A DNA stretch of 64,000 nt from the NCBI RefSeq assembly GCF_900182565.1, contig NZ_FXTI01000013.1, positions 12,402-76,401 of the forward strand. Direction: 5' to 3'. This stretch comes from Melghirimyces algeriensis (GTDB lineage Bacteria > Bacillota > Bacilli > Thermoactinomycetales > DSM-45169). The position numbers and the translations under genes are program-made. This document shows positions 41,501 to 46,410 of this stretch, piece after piece. The stretch's first letter is position 1, and every line of letters begins with the position of its first letter. Under the pieces are notes generated by a model. It was given only the letters and a program-made list of their open reading frames with translations, was not told where the DNA came from and did not search any database.

Positions 41501-43084
41501 CAGATGCAAACGGTAATAGTCGACAAATCGGTCTGCATGCTTTTGATACAGGAAATCAATCAGTGCACGAAGGTTTTTATGTCTGAAAAAGACAACAGGA
41601 GTCAGCTTGACTCCATATTTCGCCCGAATCTTTTCAGCCAATCGGGCCAACGAAATGGAATCAAACTGCACTCCATTCGCCGAATCCAGATTGATGGGGA
41701 AATCGAGGTGGATTTCATCCTCATCGATTTTCAATGTTTCTGCGATCAGACCGGAAATCCCCTGTCGTATAAGGGCAAGCAACGTTTGTTTGATCGCCTC
41801 ATCCGACACATCGATCGCTTTCTCACCAACACCCGTTGCAGGCGATGATTGTTCAATCTTCATTTCCACCGCTTGTGCCCATGCCTCAAACGTCGTGTCC
41901 GCTTCTTCCGACGGATTCGGCTCCCACTTCACACTGAGGCTCTGCCCCATCCGCTTCTTCTGCTGGACAAAATGTTCTCGAAGGGCAAGAAATCCATCGC
42001 TAAATCGGGGGATAGAACGCACTGGATCGGTATGGGAATGGGGCATTGCATCCGCCGCAACAAAAAAATCCAAAGGCATCTCCGATGTCAAGGCATCCAG
42101 TAGCAATAGGCCATCCATATTATGTTGGACAGACTGATGATCCAGGTCGTTTAAATGGTAAACCACTCCATTGATGCGGTGAAATGTTTCTTTTATCCGC
42201 TGGATTACTCGCTTCACCGCATCATGATCGGATAAAGGCACCTGTTCATACACCAGCTTCTTTCCATCGCCGTTTACCTGGGCAAGCGCCGCTTCTTGCT
42301 CCGCTGACACCTCCTCCATTCCCAACACAAAAACCTGGCATCCAACCTTTTTTGCCAATTCCAGTCCCAGTTTCCAACCCAGGTTTGCTCTGTTATCCAC
42401 GATCACATATCCACCATGCGACTTGATGGTGAGCTTCGGTTTCTCCTCATCTGGTGCAACATCAGTCGTCTCTTCCCGATGTCCCGCTTCATCAAACCTG
42501 AGAGTAACCATGGATTCCTGTTGATCCCTGTCCAGTTCGTCCAACAACAAACCGGCAAATTGCGAAGGGTCGGAAAACGGTTGTGAAAGGTGGATGGAAG
42601 TAAAACGAAACTGTGATTGCTCTTCCGGGAGATGGAGATACCACCCCGGAACCATCATATTTTGCGGTTGCAACGAAGTGGTCATGCCATGATAGCAGTA
42701 AGTGATACGAGCCTCTTTGAGACCTTTTTGGGAGGCCAATGCCTGCGTCAACAAATCCACCGACTCAATCCCAAAGATGAGACTACGCTTAACCGCTCGA
42801 TTAAAGCGACCAATGTCCCCGTGATAGAGATAATCGAGTCGTCCACTTTCGTAATTCCATAAGTGAACCACTTCATCAACCGACTCCAGTCGCTCACCCA
42901 GTTCGTTGAAAAGACGGTGGTAATCCGCGGGTTCCTGTGGATTGATCTGGTAAATCCACTCTCCCAACTGACGGTAGATATCGCCGGGTTTCACCAGAAT
43001 AAACGTTTGGTCTCCACGAGCATGGTTGATGAGTTGATGATACAGATCGTCTCTTCTAGCAAAAACCAGAATTCCCTTTCCCAC
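29576..43084 (-). CDS. Trans-AT PKS with embedded glycine-type NRPS adenylation domain (start of the visible assembly line)
   Basis: About 4502 residues from GTG 43084, chosen because AGGTGAG precedes it; GTG 43093 and TTG 43129 are alternatives. Order: KR structural half plus a degenerate KR catalytic half (1-430; nucleotide-binding glycines and Ser/Tyr lost); ACP Ser about 474 // KS 580-1010 (Cys in DVACASS, EVHGAST, TNLGH); adenylation domain about 1213-1708 (YTSGSTGNPKG, FDIAGLE, NLYGPTE, NGYRIE, Lys in NLKVDRK); ACP about 1773 // KS 1850-2273; DH with catalytic Asp replaced by Glu2665; KR about 3000; ACP about 3293 // KS 3388-3820; DH about 4033-4200; KR structural half only (4298-4502); stop. 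The residues at the adenylation specificity positions read D-I-L-Q-L-G-L-I-W, the pattern known for glycine. There is no condensation domain. The start overlaps the stop region of the upstream methyltransferase. Confidence 0.95.
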   Translation of the reverse strand: MGKGILVFARRDDLYHQLINHARGDQTFILVKPGDIYRQLGEWIYQINPQEPADYHRLFNELGERLESVDEVVHLWNYESGRLDYLYHGDIGRFNRAVKRSLIFGIESVDLLTQALASQKGLKEARITYCYHGMTTSLQPQNMMVPGWYLHLPEEQSQFRFTSIHLSQPFSDPSQFAGLLLDELDRDQQESMVTLRFDEAGHREETTDVAPDEEKPKLTIKSHGGYVIVDNRANLGWKLGLELAKKVGCQVFVLGMEEVSAEQEAALAQVNGDGKKLVYEQVPLSDHDAVKRVIQRIKETFHRINGVVYHLNDLDHQSVQHNMDGLLLLDALTSEMPLDFFVAADAMPHSHTDPVRSIPRFSDGFLALREHFVQQKKRMGQSLSVKWEPNPSEEADTTFEAWAQAVEMKIEQSSPATGVGEKAIDVSDEAIKQTLLALIRQGISGLIAETLKIDEDEIHLDFPINLDSANGVQFDSISLARLAEKIRAKYGVKLTPVVFFRHKNLRALIDFLYQKHADRFVDYYRLHLEAEIERTDPQPVVPEKQEKAIKTVADTKTEEKSPEWEWLKEKHSSAHSPNEDEQAIAIVGASGMFPGSPDLQALWNNLEGKKHLITVIPPERWDWRKFDGDPYKEENKTDSKWGGFIDGMDQFDPDFFGISEKEAALMDPRQRLFLETAWKTIEDAGYKMSDLSGTRTAVVIGAGASEYYELMKQHQVAIEEQSSTAKSNSILANRISFLFNFTGPSESIDVACASSLVAIHKAAEYIRNGECDWALAGGVHLILTPDMHISFSKGGVLSQEGKCRIFDQEADGYVRSEGVGAVLLKPLKQALADHDHIYAIIRGSAVNHGGRSNSMTSPNPAMQEEVLVQAYQKAQIHPAMVDYIEVHGASTQLGDPIEVMALQQAFDRLAEESNRWPDGSSCGLGSVKTNLGHTEEAAGMAALFKVLLGLKHNKIPAHLHFGKPNPYIEWDQGPFYIVDQTMDWRRKPDGVPRRAGISTFGFGGVNAHLVVEEAEPVPPTPAPEACLIVFSAKDQTTLSRLAEQMIHYLDDQDLPADVFVNLAYTLQVGREEMTERLALIARDPDELKKGLKKALSGEASPRIYRGRVESSKRKMRAVDEEEVKRCMQEGALEEIARYWVDGAKVEWNRLYPAGRPRRISLPVYPFRKRRFWLPPTPDQEPSGEKPVYLTEGPGFAETDQSGIAREVRGQPGMEFTGNQTVIDLIEAQAEAKPDKTAAVFEGDALTYRQLVDAVHHVAVDLRGKGMKKGELVGIFVNRSLEMLVGVLAVMKAGGAYVPLDPLFPQERLQYMMRDTDLRFILAQHGNMETLPPFAGELVLLDHERIREKPAVVNQGQSLHVSTHPEEVAYVIYTSGSTGNPKGVQITHRNLTNFLYSMAVEPGFNERDTLLAVTTLCFDIAGLELYLPLICGGTVEILPEWMTKDGNQLKEKIERSAATVMQATPAMWQMILAAGWSGKKGFRCLCGGEALNQTLADQLLARCDEVWNLYGPTETTIWSTFSQVRKGKEVTIGRPIAQTQVTIVDERLQPVPAGTQGELCISGAGVAKGYLNRPDLNEQKFIQLNGQRTYRTGDLAFLDEEGEVVLCGRIDHQIKLNGYRIELEEIEVALAALPEVEQAVAVVREGSLGQKVLVAFYKAANGARRLDRQALTEALAKRLPSYMIPTQFVPLDSFPLTLNLKVDRKQLAQQTLDRIMAGHGMGIADREEQEHFTDETDPPALEERLEHVLQGMVADLLALNPETIDPQVNLGDYGFNSVLFTNLALAINRRFATNITAVIFFKHSTVSAIARHLLAICPDAVQRLDREKPMELYPPATKGDLATQDEPIAIIGMYGRMPQSADLDAFWDNLVNNRDMVTEIPADRWDYREYFGNPRKEENKTDSKWGGFVSDVDAFDAGFFGISPREAAYMDPRQRLLTEAVWKTFEDSGYQPDDFSGSKTGLFIGAINSDYWDLINDYGVPADGYTLSGSANSILANRISFLFNLRGPSEVVDTACSSSLIAVDRAVSALKSGKCESAIAGGVNLILTPHLHLALSKNGMLSPDGKCKTFDQSANGYVRGEGVGAVLLKPLSKALQDGDRICAVIRGTAVNHGGKANSLTAPNPEAQTELLVESYTEAGIDPSTVTYIETHGTGTQLGDPIEIEALHTAFDTLYGQWGKEAPQKPHCGLGAVKSNIGHLEAAAGIAGLLKVVLAMQAGTLPANLHAETLNPYIDLEDSYFYLLNENRNWERLKDGDEREIPRRAGVSSFGFGGANAHVILEEFRLQPTMEKESANVVVLSAKNQERLTEYAQALLRYLERWEQGGQREAAATLTDLAYTLQMGRVAMDERLAVVANSLTELKDRLTAYLTGTVTEGVYSGNGQAEKLLDIFDGKAGEAYFQILTEEQDFAKLAMLWTSGVEIDWRRLYGAKRPQRLSLPTYPFAKERYWLPRNTGEPARRDVSANQGLTPLIDSNESHLGGLCYKKTLIPTDWFIRHHVVMGQKILPAVVYLEIVRMAGDLANRTGRVKTLKNVVWLRPIEVDTTNQEIWVQLLPKGEEVEFRVHSRRDGKELVHAQGSILYEAHKREADPRDRMDLEVIKRRCTATIRHEDFYEPFVELGYEYGSPFQPIQHVRRNQTEALARIQLPADMEEGFSDYGLHPSILEGGLQTLAGLLFQKGSPDNIPFVPFSLHELEIIRPLPTSCYAYLEMANQQTDHPTHKQRYHLTLIDEQGMILAKLHDYSVRPLQGGDPDLERVGDRVNAQPVLYRPDVQQMELEGTADARDVEGPVLIFDVDDSFFKPFQQKCGKSQPVILVKPGHSFAKVEADCYEINPSHYPDYERLLADLTTRISLPATVLHRWAQTDFTTQPTTIQLQLERGIKSLFFLCKALAGCKLDRETRVVSFYQAKERSAQPLYKALKGLGKSVSHEHARLQMKVIQLDPAAYGGNEDLVHLLLKELGDMGPDGFVSYEDGQRWVERLAKVVPETSTPPIQDRGVYLITGGFGGLGRIFAEHLIQSGKPRLVLTGRTALSSDKERLIERWKQHGAEVIYVQADVSQRVEVERLAKEIKSRFGSCNGILHCAGEIRDQMLVNKEWTDVSAVLAAKVWGTVHLDDVFNGEALDFFAMFSSVSSLLGNMGQTDYAFANAFLDAFASYRESLRAKGLRTGKTVAFNWPLWKDGGMQVADQVKRFIHQYFGIVPLEKEMGLSAFDRGLGSSHSQLLVLGQDSSKVQSWLSSGSKMKSFQAQPSAAVETEDYTENVKDVVLSAVSKILHLDRDNIDIHKDMNSYGFDSISFTELANRLNEWYQCDLTPAVFFELELPTIASLLTLLTERYPSQIAKRHQEEMRSMEASAEPDGEVEGDQVIEEHTLWEGVQHGDRQKKDRVPDEPIAIIGMNGVMPQAEDLEAFWHNLQAERDCITEVPADRFKWQDVYGDPLHETNKTDSKWGGFMNNVDQFDALFFGISPHEAELMDPQHRIYLEVVWKAIEDAGYKASDLSGSRTGVYVGMTNHDYADVLNQGLPGIETQGVFGNTHPFLPNRISFMLNLHGPSEPIDTLCSSSLVAIHRAVEDLRHGQCEMAIAGGVSVIASPTMHIAFSKAKMLSEDGHCKTFDQSADGFVRGEGAGAIILKPLSRAQADGDHIYGVIRGTSTNHGGRSNSLTSPNAKAQAELLTEAYERANLSPRAVSYIETHGTGTVLGDPVEVNGLKMAFQRMFERQASPRPEQPYCGLGSVKSNMGHLEAAAGIAGVLKVLLSMKYRQLPGSLHVNQVNPYIDLSGSPFYLVDQTQPWQRLTDERGDEIPRIAGVSSFGAGGSNAHIIIEEYDPPSPPAQRLTGQPHLIPLSAKSEEALDRAVVSLLDYVKKTELPDPDLDRVAYTLQVGREAMEERLALVVRSMEELTDALLALKEKRMAPIPVYRGTAQESSSTGLKEEEGLRRALCNRDMEVLAQRWVTGEAIDWRQLYPETPPRRLPLPTYPFARERYWIHPTPMKEQKSQQPILHPLIQQNNSTLDKFQWSSRFSGEEFFFADHRVGGHKVFPGVAYLEMARAAGELAGEKRIAKIKNVVWTRPLMVEEKEVDVHIRFQPAQEGVEFQIESAMETGQTTLHAQGEVIYGQKAHATSTSWKDLGEIRARGRTIRRGNEIYRDFVDRGFAYGPGFQSIQELVVGEGECLSLLQFNRDHGQYGLHPSLLDGALQTAVELLATREQVDHTSHMPFSIAEVELLAPIETETCYVHVTSAEDPATDGVPVRKFQLAILDSEGRLLLRLHDFSIRLLKPQKLGYYQPDWLPQEGLVMDRDRIHGDVLIFDQEMERYRSLQDRLSPGSRLIWVKAGERYRKWGEKAFEVNPRQADEILHLFEDLKRDGIVPTHMIHAWSLSDSGKQSLSDKLQNRFHTMMHLTQTIMKQRFAHDIRLLYLYASEANRRKPEDEAMSAFARSIRMENPRFLYKTLGLDAHSMVQLSDILVHELNGETTGETEIRYQNGKRHVQRLKEMNR

Positions 43085-43089
43085 GTTTC

Positions 43090-43932
43090 TCACCTCGCAA
43101 ATTCCTTGGTTTCTTGATGGAAAATGCAAATGGAATAATCATCAAACAATTGGGGATCTACCCAGAAGTCTTTGTCAATCCCATTGGAATAGTTGGCAAT
43201 CAAAAAGTTTTCCTTTACCGAAAGCCCCACCTGATCCGCTAACGTTGTAATGTCATCAAACCCTGTATTCCACGGTGCACCAATGGAGCTGAACCCGTCC
43301 AACAACTCTTCCGATCGCTTGAAGCCCGTGCTCCGGGTAATCAATTTATGTGACAGATAATCAAAGGCCAGCTCAAAATGAGTGAGACCCTGCCTTAAGC
43401 TCTCCAGTACATAACGAATGTTTTCATATTTCAGGTAAAAGATATTTCCCTCCCACAGGAGAAACGTTTCTTGCTCCGGGTCCAATCCTTGCTCTTGCAA
43501 CATGGCGATAAAATCCACATCGGTATAATCGGCATAGATCCATTCGCTGTTCTGTCGATAACCAAACTGTTCAATCTGCTGCTCTTTATATTGCAACACA
43601 TGTTTCTGTTCAACTTCATAGAATTTGACATGATTGGAAGCTAACCTGAGAGGCCGGGTATCCAATCCCGAACCTAGGATCACGACTTGCTTTACCCCTT
43701 GGCGAATCTTCTCCAGCATTAAATCATCGAAATAACGGGTGCGGTAACGTACCAAAAACTTCGTGGAAGGGGAGGCTTTGGCAATGGCCGCAGCGACCTT
43801 TTTTGTTTCTTCATTCAGGAAAATATTGGCAATATGGTCATGGAACAGGGGATCTGCGCTTTCGCTTTCTTCTGCACGCCACTCAGCGATGACAAACGCC
43901 GTTCTCCCCACTTTTTCGTAGATGGATTTCAT
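43090..43932 (-). CDS. LCM/PPM-family S-adenosylmethionine methyltransferase
   Basis: 280 residues. ATG 43932 is preceded by AAGGAGG at 7 nt. The motif VVILGSGLDTRPL (about 83-95) and the order of the later motifs (EVEQ, LLWEGNIFYL) mark the leucine-carboxyl-methyltransferase-like family (YktD/PpmA type), which O-methylates carboxylates or hydroxyls. Its stop region supplies the ribosome site of the first PKS gene, so the two are likely translationally coupled. Because it precedes the synthase that carries the odd loading region, carboxyl or O-methylation of a starter unit is one possibility; O-methylation of the finished chain is another. Confidence 0.88.
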   Translation of the reverse strand: MKSIYEKVGRTAFVIAEWRAEESESADPLFHDHIANIFLNEETKKVAAAIAKASPSTKFLVRYRTRYFDDLMLEKIRQGVKQVVILGSGLDTRPLRLASNHVKFYEVEQKHVLQYKEQQIEQFGYRQNSEWIYADYTDVDFIAMLQEQGLDPEQETFLLWEGNIFYLKYENIRYVLESLRQGLTHFELAFDYLSHKLITRSTGFKRSEELLDGFSSIGAPWNTGFDDITTLADQVGLSVKENFLIANYSNGIDKDFWVDPQLFDDYSICIFHQETKEFAR

Positions 43933-44099
43933 ACACCTTCCTCCTTAAAAGGATCTATGGTTAATTCGTACAATCGTTCTCCGCTTCAGATATGACGTCC
44001 ACAATCGGTTACCGAATCTTTTAAAAAAGCGGGTTACGTCCAACGCCCGACATTAAAGCAAGCGGTTCCCACCACGCATTCATTGCTTGGATTCTGACT

Positions 44100-44358
44100 G
44101 ATATCATTTCTATAGATGATACTGAGACTGCTAACAAAGAGAATAAGAGGGGGATATCCGGTGGAGCATCCTTTTCCGACAACTCAGCGGAACCGCTTTC
44201 GGTCCCAACCGTTTAGCGGATATTTTGTCCGCTGGTTGGGACCGGAGGGGGTGAAGCGGACTCCTTCCTCTTCTCTGCTGGAGGAAAGAGATGCAGAAAC
44301 GGAAATCACCCCTTCACCACTTTGTCATGAACCTCGATATTATTCCTATAAATGATAC
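44100..44358. repeat. Pair of 23-bp imperfect repeats flanking a hairpin region
   Basis: 44100-44122 and 44336-44358 share about 19 of 23 bases (pattern GATAT-ATT-CTATA-ATGATAC) in direct orientation. The first is itself an inverted repeat (TATCAT...ATGATA). The second overlaps the last codons of the KS-like gene. They bracket 213 bp that includes the long hairpin at 44193-44259. They may be ends of a small mobile element or protein-binding sites. Confidence 0.5.
44193..44259. promoter_or_regulatory. Long perfect-stem hairpin upstream of the methyltransferase/PKS genes
   Basis: Nested inverted repeats: outer CCGCTT/AAGCGG, middle CGGTCCCAACC (44200-44210) / GGTTGGGACCG (44234-44244), inner GCGGA/TCCGC around an AT-rich loop. 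No T-tract follows on the minus strand, so it does not look like a terminator. It stands in a 413-bp gap without a credible gene, ahead of the methyltransferase and the first PKS gene. Confidence 0.6.
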
Positions 44359-45581
44359 GCATCCTTTTTTAAACAAACCGCGGTGTTGATGCCACCAAAG
44401 CCTATGCTCAAATTTAAGGCATGGCGGATACTTGTCGAGATCGCTTCGTTACCGACCCAGTGAAAGGACTCGTCCATAGGCTCATACAAATTCCGGGTGG
44501 GATGAAGACGTGACTCTCTCATTTGCAATAAAGTGGCGATCATTTCCACCATTCCCGCTGCACTCAACCCATGACCGGTGATCGATTTGGTTGCATTGAT
44601 ATAAGCATATGTGAGCCCGCAATCGGCAAGGGCATGAAGCTCCGTCTCATCACCGAGGAGAGAACCCGTACCATGGGGATTCACATAGTCAATATCGTCC
44701 GGAGACAACCCAGCCTGTTCCAGTGCTCCGCGGATCACATGAACTTCTCCCTCATAGGAAGGGTTGGGGTTTCGGTTTCCATCCATCTCCCAAGCCCATC
44801 CCGGAATGCTGGCATAGGACTCGGCTCCGCGTTTCATCGCTGTTTCCCTTCGCTCGATCACCACGGCTCCACAGTTTTCTCCATAAATAAATCCGTCCCG
44901 CTTCTTGTCAAAAGGACGGGAAGCCAAGGCAGGCTGATCCACATAACGATCCGTACCCATCGCCCCCAGAGCTCGAAAAGCCTGACACTCCATATAAGAA
45001 ATGTCTGTCAATGCCCCCAGAGCGATGCAAATGTCCACCTGACCGGACAGAACGGCTTGGCTGGCCTGGATTACCGCCAATTGCCCGCTCGCCGATGCGC
45101 CTCCAACGGTACACGCCAACCCATGAATCCCAAACTGTTCTGTACACAGTGCACAAACGTCACTGTCCATAAACGAAAAGGCATAAGTCGGAGAAAGATA
45201 ATGGGACCTGTCGCGATAAGCTTCATACGTTTGCAACAGTTCTCTTTGCTGAATGTTGGAACCACCCACAATCAGTCCAACCCGATCAGCCGCTGTATCG
45301 TACAACTTCGCCTCCTGCCATGCTTCATCAAGGGTAACCAAGGCCATATGGCTGGAAAAGGATGCCGTCCGGAGTTGTTTTTTCGAGAGATGATCCGGAG
45401 TGGAAAGTTCATCGATCTCAGCACCCAGAAAAGTGGTCCCTTTCTGCCTGCCCGGTCGTTTCATGATTCCGAAAGCATGCTTTCCCTGCATCAGCGCAGA
45501 GGAAAAGGCTGTTTTGCCTTGTCCGATGGCTGAAGTCACACCCAACCCTGTAATCAACAATTCAGACGGGCCTTGTCCCAT
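44346..45581 (-). CDS. Stand-alone ketosynthase with Cys to Ser active site (decarboxylase, PksF/MupG/CurC type)
   Basis: 411 residues; ATG 45581 with CAGGAGG upstream. A KAS II fold that aligns without gaps to FabF around the active site: FabF STACASG corresponds here to GGASASG, placing Ser163 at the nucleophile. The nearby Cys in LACTV is not equivalent. The two histidines are kept (NPHGTG, KSITGHG). In beta-branching cassettes such Ser-KS proteins decarboxylate malonyl on the donor ACP to give acetyl-ACP for an HMG synthase. The donor ACP is present at 46130-46384, but the HMG synthase and the two enoyl-CoA hydratases are not in this window. Confidence 0.87.
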   Translation of the reverse strand: MGQGPSELLITGLGVTSAIGQGKTAFSSALMQGKHAFGIMKRPGRQKGTTFLGAEIDELSTPDHLSKKQLRTASFSSHMALVTLDEAWQEAKLYDTAADRVGLIVGGSNIQQRELLQTYEAYRDRSHYLSPTYAFSFMDSDVCALCTEQFGIHGLACTVGGASASGQLAVIQASQAVLSGQVDICIALGALTDISYMECQAFRALGAMGTDRYVDQPALASRPFDKKRDGFIYGENCGAVVIERRETAMKRGAESYASIPGWAWEMDGNRNPNPSYEGEVHVIRGALEQAGLSPDDIDYVNPHGTGSLLGDETELHALADCGLTYAYINATKSITGHGLSAAGMVEMIATLLQMRESRLHPTRNLYEPMDESFHWVGNEAISTSIRHALNLSIGFGGINTAVCLKKDAYHL

Positions 45582-45654
45582 ATTGATTCCTCCTGTTAGA
45601 AGCGGACTATGATTAAAGTCTGCAAGGACCCATGGTGAATGTCCCCTCGCTTAA

Positions 45655-45707
45655 TGGAAAATAAAACGAAGAAGCCTAATGCCATATGGATTAAGCTTCT
45701 TCGTTTT
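45655..45707 (-). terminator. Intrinsic terminator inside the PKS operon
   Basis: Inverted repeat AAAACGAAGAAGC (45663-45675) / GCTTCTTCGTTTT (45695-45707) with further pairing inside the loop. It is followed on the minus strand by ATTTTCC and preceded on the plus strand by a comparable A/T run, so it can work on either strand. It lies between the donor ACP and Ser-KS genes, with no strong promoter seen between it and the next start. Confidence 0.8.
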
Positions 45708-45739
45708 AAAAACGCATTCCTAACGGGGTTATGTCAACC

Positions 45740-46086
45740 ATCATATACGCTTTGAGACTCCACACGCCTGATAACGTGGGATTCTTGGGTCGTTAGCGTC
45801 CGCAGTCCATTTCTGTTTTGGACAACGCCCAAGTTCAGGGCTGTCTCATCAGCCTGTCCCAAGCAGTTGGAAATGTACCCACATGGGCGGAACGCCTGTT
45901 ACCTGCGTTCTGGTGCCTTTTCACTCACTCTTATGGTTTTACCCCAGCGGGAGAGATGGGTTCGCCGCTGGAACCCCATACCATAACGTTTTCAAGGAAC
46001 GAACCCACTACCAAAGAAATGAGCACCGCTCATATGTTCGATTATACCAGGTGAGGTTGCTCTTACCATCCCCTGAAAGGGGATTC
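45740..46086 (-). mobile_element. IS200/IS605-type end remnant / structured (omegaRNA-like) RNA segment without an ORF
   Basis: On the minus strand this 347-bp gap is rich in hairpins: GAGCGGTGCTC, GGGTTC...GAACCC, TTGGGCGTTGTCC with GGAC...GACCCAA, a 46070-46086 stem (ATCCCC/GGGGAT) and a terminal hairpin of the form GAATCCCACG-N-CGTGTGGAGTCTCAA (about 45752-45784). From memory the terminal hairpin resembles right ends of IS200/IS605 elements, where the TnpB guide RNA scaffold ends. No transposase or TnpB frame is present. A HEARO-like RNA is an alternative. It begins about 45 bp after the donor ACP stop, inside the operon. Confidence 0.5.
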
Positions 46087-46129
46087 CGAGTAACGCCGCC
46101 TTTCATCCCACGATTAAAACTTTGAGCTT

Positions 46130-46384
46130 TCAGAACAAAGATTTCTGTAATCTTTGATAAAGCATTTCAGCCAATTCCCCGATGTTACGGACAGCTGACA
46201 ATTCAGCAGGTGGGATTTGCAGATCTAGCGCCTCCAGTGTCATCATTACAATTTCGGCGCGATCGACAGAGTTGGCACCCAGATCCGTCAAACGGTCATG
46301 GGGAAGAAACTGATGGCTTACCAGTTCTGGAATCACTTCGCAGGAATGATTTTTTATAATATTGAAAATTTCGTCTCTTGTCAT
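46130..46384 (-). CDS. acpK: Stand-alone donor acyl carrier protein (AcpK type, beta-branching)
   Basis: 84 residues; ATG 46384 with AGGGAGG about 8 nt upstream. The phosphopantetheine site is Ser39 in DLGANSVDRAEI, the distinctive motif of donor ACPs of HMG-synthase cassettes (AcpK of the bacillaene pathway) and unlike the ACPs inside the synthases here. It follows the AT/ER gene closely and, beyond an IS-like remnant, is followed by its expected partner, the Ser-KS decarboxylase. It should be primed by the phosphopantetheinyl transferase at 48675-49583 and loaded with malonyl by the trans AT. Confidence 0.9.
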   Translation of the reverse strand: MTRDEIFNIIKNHSCEVIPELVSHQFLPHDRLTDLGANSVDRAEIVMMTLEALDLQIPPAELSAVRNIGELAEMLYQRLQKSLF

Positions 46385-46410
46385 ATCATTTTCCTCCCTG
46401 TAAGCTCAGT

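Noticed and set aside
1040..43084. The many plus-strand frames of 60-260 codons opposite the PKS genes
   Set aside because: They are antisense shadows of long, domain-rich reading frames; none has a motif or a ribosome site.
44193..44259. T-box riboswitch (GGTTGGGACCG resembles part of a T-box)
   Set aside because: No T-box core sequence, no specifier-loop layout, no terminator, and the downstream genes are not tRNA-related.
44116..44355. Plus-strand 79-codon frame across the hairpin region
   Set aside because: It exists because of the inverted repeats, has no ribosome site and no protein-like composition.
45093..45110. Cys in LACTVGG as the nucleophile of the stand-alone KS
   Set aside because: Gap-free alignment with FabF puts this Cys two turns early; the nucleophile position is Ser163.
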